Positions 14,053 to 14,541 of a stretch of 14,541 nt of DNA are shown here, piece after piece. The translations under genes and the position numbers were made by a program. Where the stretch lies: assembly GCA_052387115.1 (NCBI GenBank), contig JBQTJM010000315.1, forward strand, positions 1 through 14,541. Reading direction: 5' to 3'. The notes below the pieces were generated by a model. That model had not been told where the DNA came from. It did not search any database and saw nothing but the letters and a program-made list of their open reading frames with translations. The first letter of the stretch is position 1. Each line of letters starts with the position of its first letter. The DNA is from JACCXJ01 sp052387115. GTDB taxonomy: Bacteria; Pseudomonadota; Gammaproteobacteria; JACCXJ01.

Positions 14053-14248
14053 TTGAGGTTTCAGGCCGCGGGTCTCCCACCGGCCCTCGACAGGCGACGC
14101 CTGTTTCCCCTCCCACAAACGTCTCGCGGCACACGCCATCACGGCGTTCTTCGCTTCCTGGGAATTTCGCTACCTGGCCCGCGCGGGCGGGTGGAGCTGA
14201 GACCGGCGCGAACCAGGAAAATAGGCCCGGTTTTAATAGGAGAACCAC

Positions 14249-14541
14249 ATGTCCTTTGCACATCTCGGCCTGTCCGAGACCCTACTGCGCGCCGTTGCCG
14301 ATCTCGGTCATCAGGCACCCACACCCGTTCAGGAGCGGACCATACCACTGGTCATGGCCGGTCGCGATGTGCTCGCGGCCGCGCAGACCGGCACCGGCAA
14401 GACCGCGGCGTTCGCCCAGAATGAATGGCAATCGGCGGCATCTGAGCTTGACGGGGGCTCAGCTCGGTACCGGGGCCGGTCTGTGCGTCGCCGCGGCGGA
14501 GGATTGCGCCCGGATCACCTGGACGAGCCTCGCGATCTCGG
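14249..14541 (+). CDS. RhlE-like DEAD-box RNA helicase, N-terminal part only
   Basis: ATG 14249 is preceded at 5 nt by AGGAGA. The first 56 residues are a classical RhlE-type start: MSFAHLGLSETLLRAVADLG, then the Q motif PTPVQ (24-28), and motif I AQTGTGKT (45-52). After TAAFA (about 14416), where family members continue with a Leu-Pro-Leu-Leu-type helix, the frame stays open to the window end but reads NEWQSAASELDGGSARYRGR and further Arg/Gly-rich sequence with no helicase features. The gene is therefore disrupted by an insertion, rearrangement or assembly join at about 14417. DEAD-box helicases of this type unwind structured RNA in ribosome assembly and cold adaptation. The lost motifs II-VI would make this product inactive. 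Identity of the 5' part is secure; exact subfamily is less so. Confidence 0.8.
   Translation, partial: MSFAHLGLSETLLRAVADLGHQAPTPVQERTIPLVMAGRDVLAAAQTGTGKTAAFAQNEWQSAASELDGGSARYRGRSVRRRGGGLRPDHLDEPRDL

Larger units (their letters stand above)
13783..14248. other. Intergenic region MgtC gene - DEAD-box helicase
   Basis: About 465 bp. It contains the IS91-like remnant (13800-13945), a TATACT hexamer at 13995-14000 that may be a promoter -10, a perfect hairpin GGCATGG-TCCGGT-CCATGCC (14033-14052), and a 12-bp palindrome GCCCGCGCGGGC (14177-14188). If transcription starts near 14007, the helicase mRNA would have a leader of about 240 nt containing both structures. No other gene is evident; minus-strand frames through here are open but not recognisable. 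Confidence 0.45.

Noticed and set aside
13832..14263. A 143-codon minus-strand frame upstream of the helicase
   Set aside because: Starts inside the helicase gene and lies in a different frame from the IS91-like signal; composition is not convincing.
1..14541. CRISPR array, toxin-antitoxin, restriction or phage defence genes
   Set aside because: No regularly spaced repeats and no matching proteins were seen; the 'plasmid stabilization' label on the small basic protein is not evidence for a toxin-antitoxin pair.

Overview
This is a GC-rich (by eye well above 60% G+C in the core genes), gene-dense chromosomal segment that looks gammaproteobacterial. The pointers are the mutS-fdxA gene order, an endonuclease III whose catalytic and cluster residues fall at exactly the E. 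coli positions, an RlmI-type rRNA methyltransferase of near-identical length to E. coli RlmI, and a RhlE-like DEAD-box helicase start. I cannot name the genus; a purple-sulfur or sulfur-oxidiser relative (Chromatiales-like) is only a guess.

Layout. (1) 1-1388 is an accessory edge: the 5' part of an IS1380-like transposase (minus strand, cut by the window start), a regulatory stretch with two hairpins, and a ParA-family ATPase broken by a frameshifting deletion. (2) 1834-4800 carries mutS and fdxA. (3) 5133-6707 is a two-gene phospho-signalling module: a PP2C-type Ser/Thr phosphatase followed by a protein with one good and one degenerate FHA domain. (4) On the minus strand, nth (endonuclease III) is followed 3 nt later by a tiny frameshifted ORF with a CxxC motif; the pair converges on the FHA gene across a strong hairpin. 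(5) Divergent from nth, a likely operon rlmI - patatin-like phospholipase (1-nt overlap) - alpha/beta hydrolase (16-nt gap) runs from 7629 to 10676. (6) 10677-12513 is looser: a second, degenerate copy of the 3' end of the patatin gene, a PRC-barrel protein, and a small Lys/Ala-tailed protein of the kind often labelled 'plasmid stabilization protein'. (7) 12514-13782 is an MgtC/SapB-DUF4010 membrane protein. (8) 13783-14541 holds a probable IS91-type transposase remnant, a structured leader, and the first 56 codons of a RhlE-like DEAD-box helicase that abruptly loses family resemblance just after motif I.

How it fits together: the core is DNA repair (mutS, nth), redox (fdxA), ribosome modification (rlmI), reversible phospho-signalling (PP2C plus FHA) and lipid/ester hydrolysis. 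The edges and the 10.7-12.5 kb section show decay: a broken parA, IS fragments, a truncated gene copy and a disrupted helicase. I see no CRISPR array, tRNA or rRNA. I did not find a clear new defence or mobile system. The most unusual features are the 3'-end patatin duplication that brackets the hydrolase gene, the Cys in that hydrolase's nucleophile elbow, the AT-rich block inside the phosphatase gene, and the helicase breakpoint.
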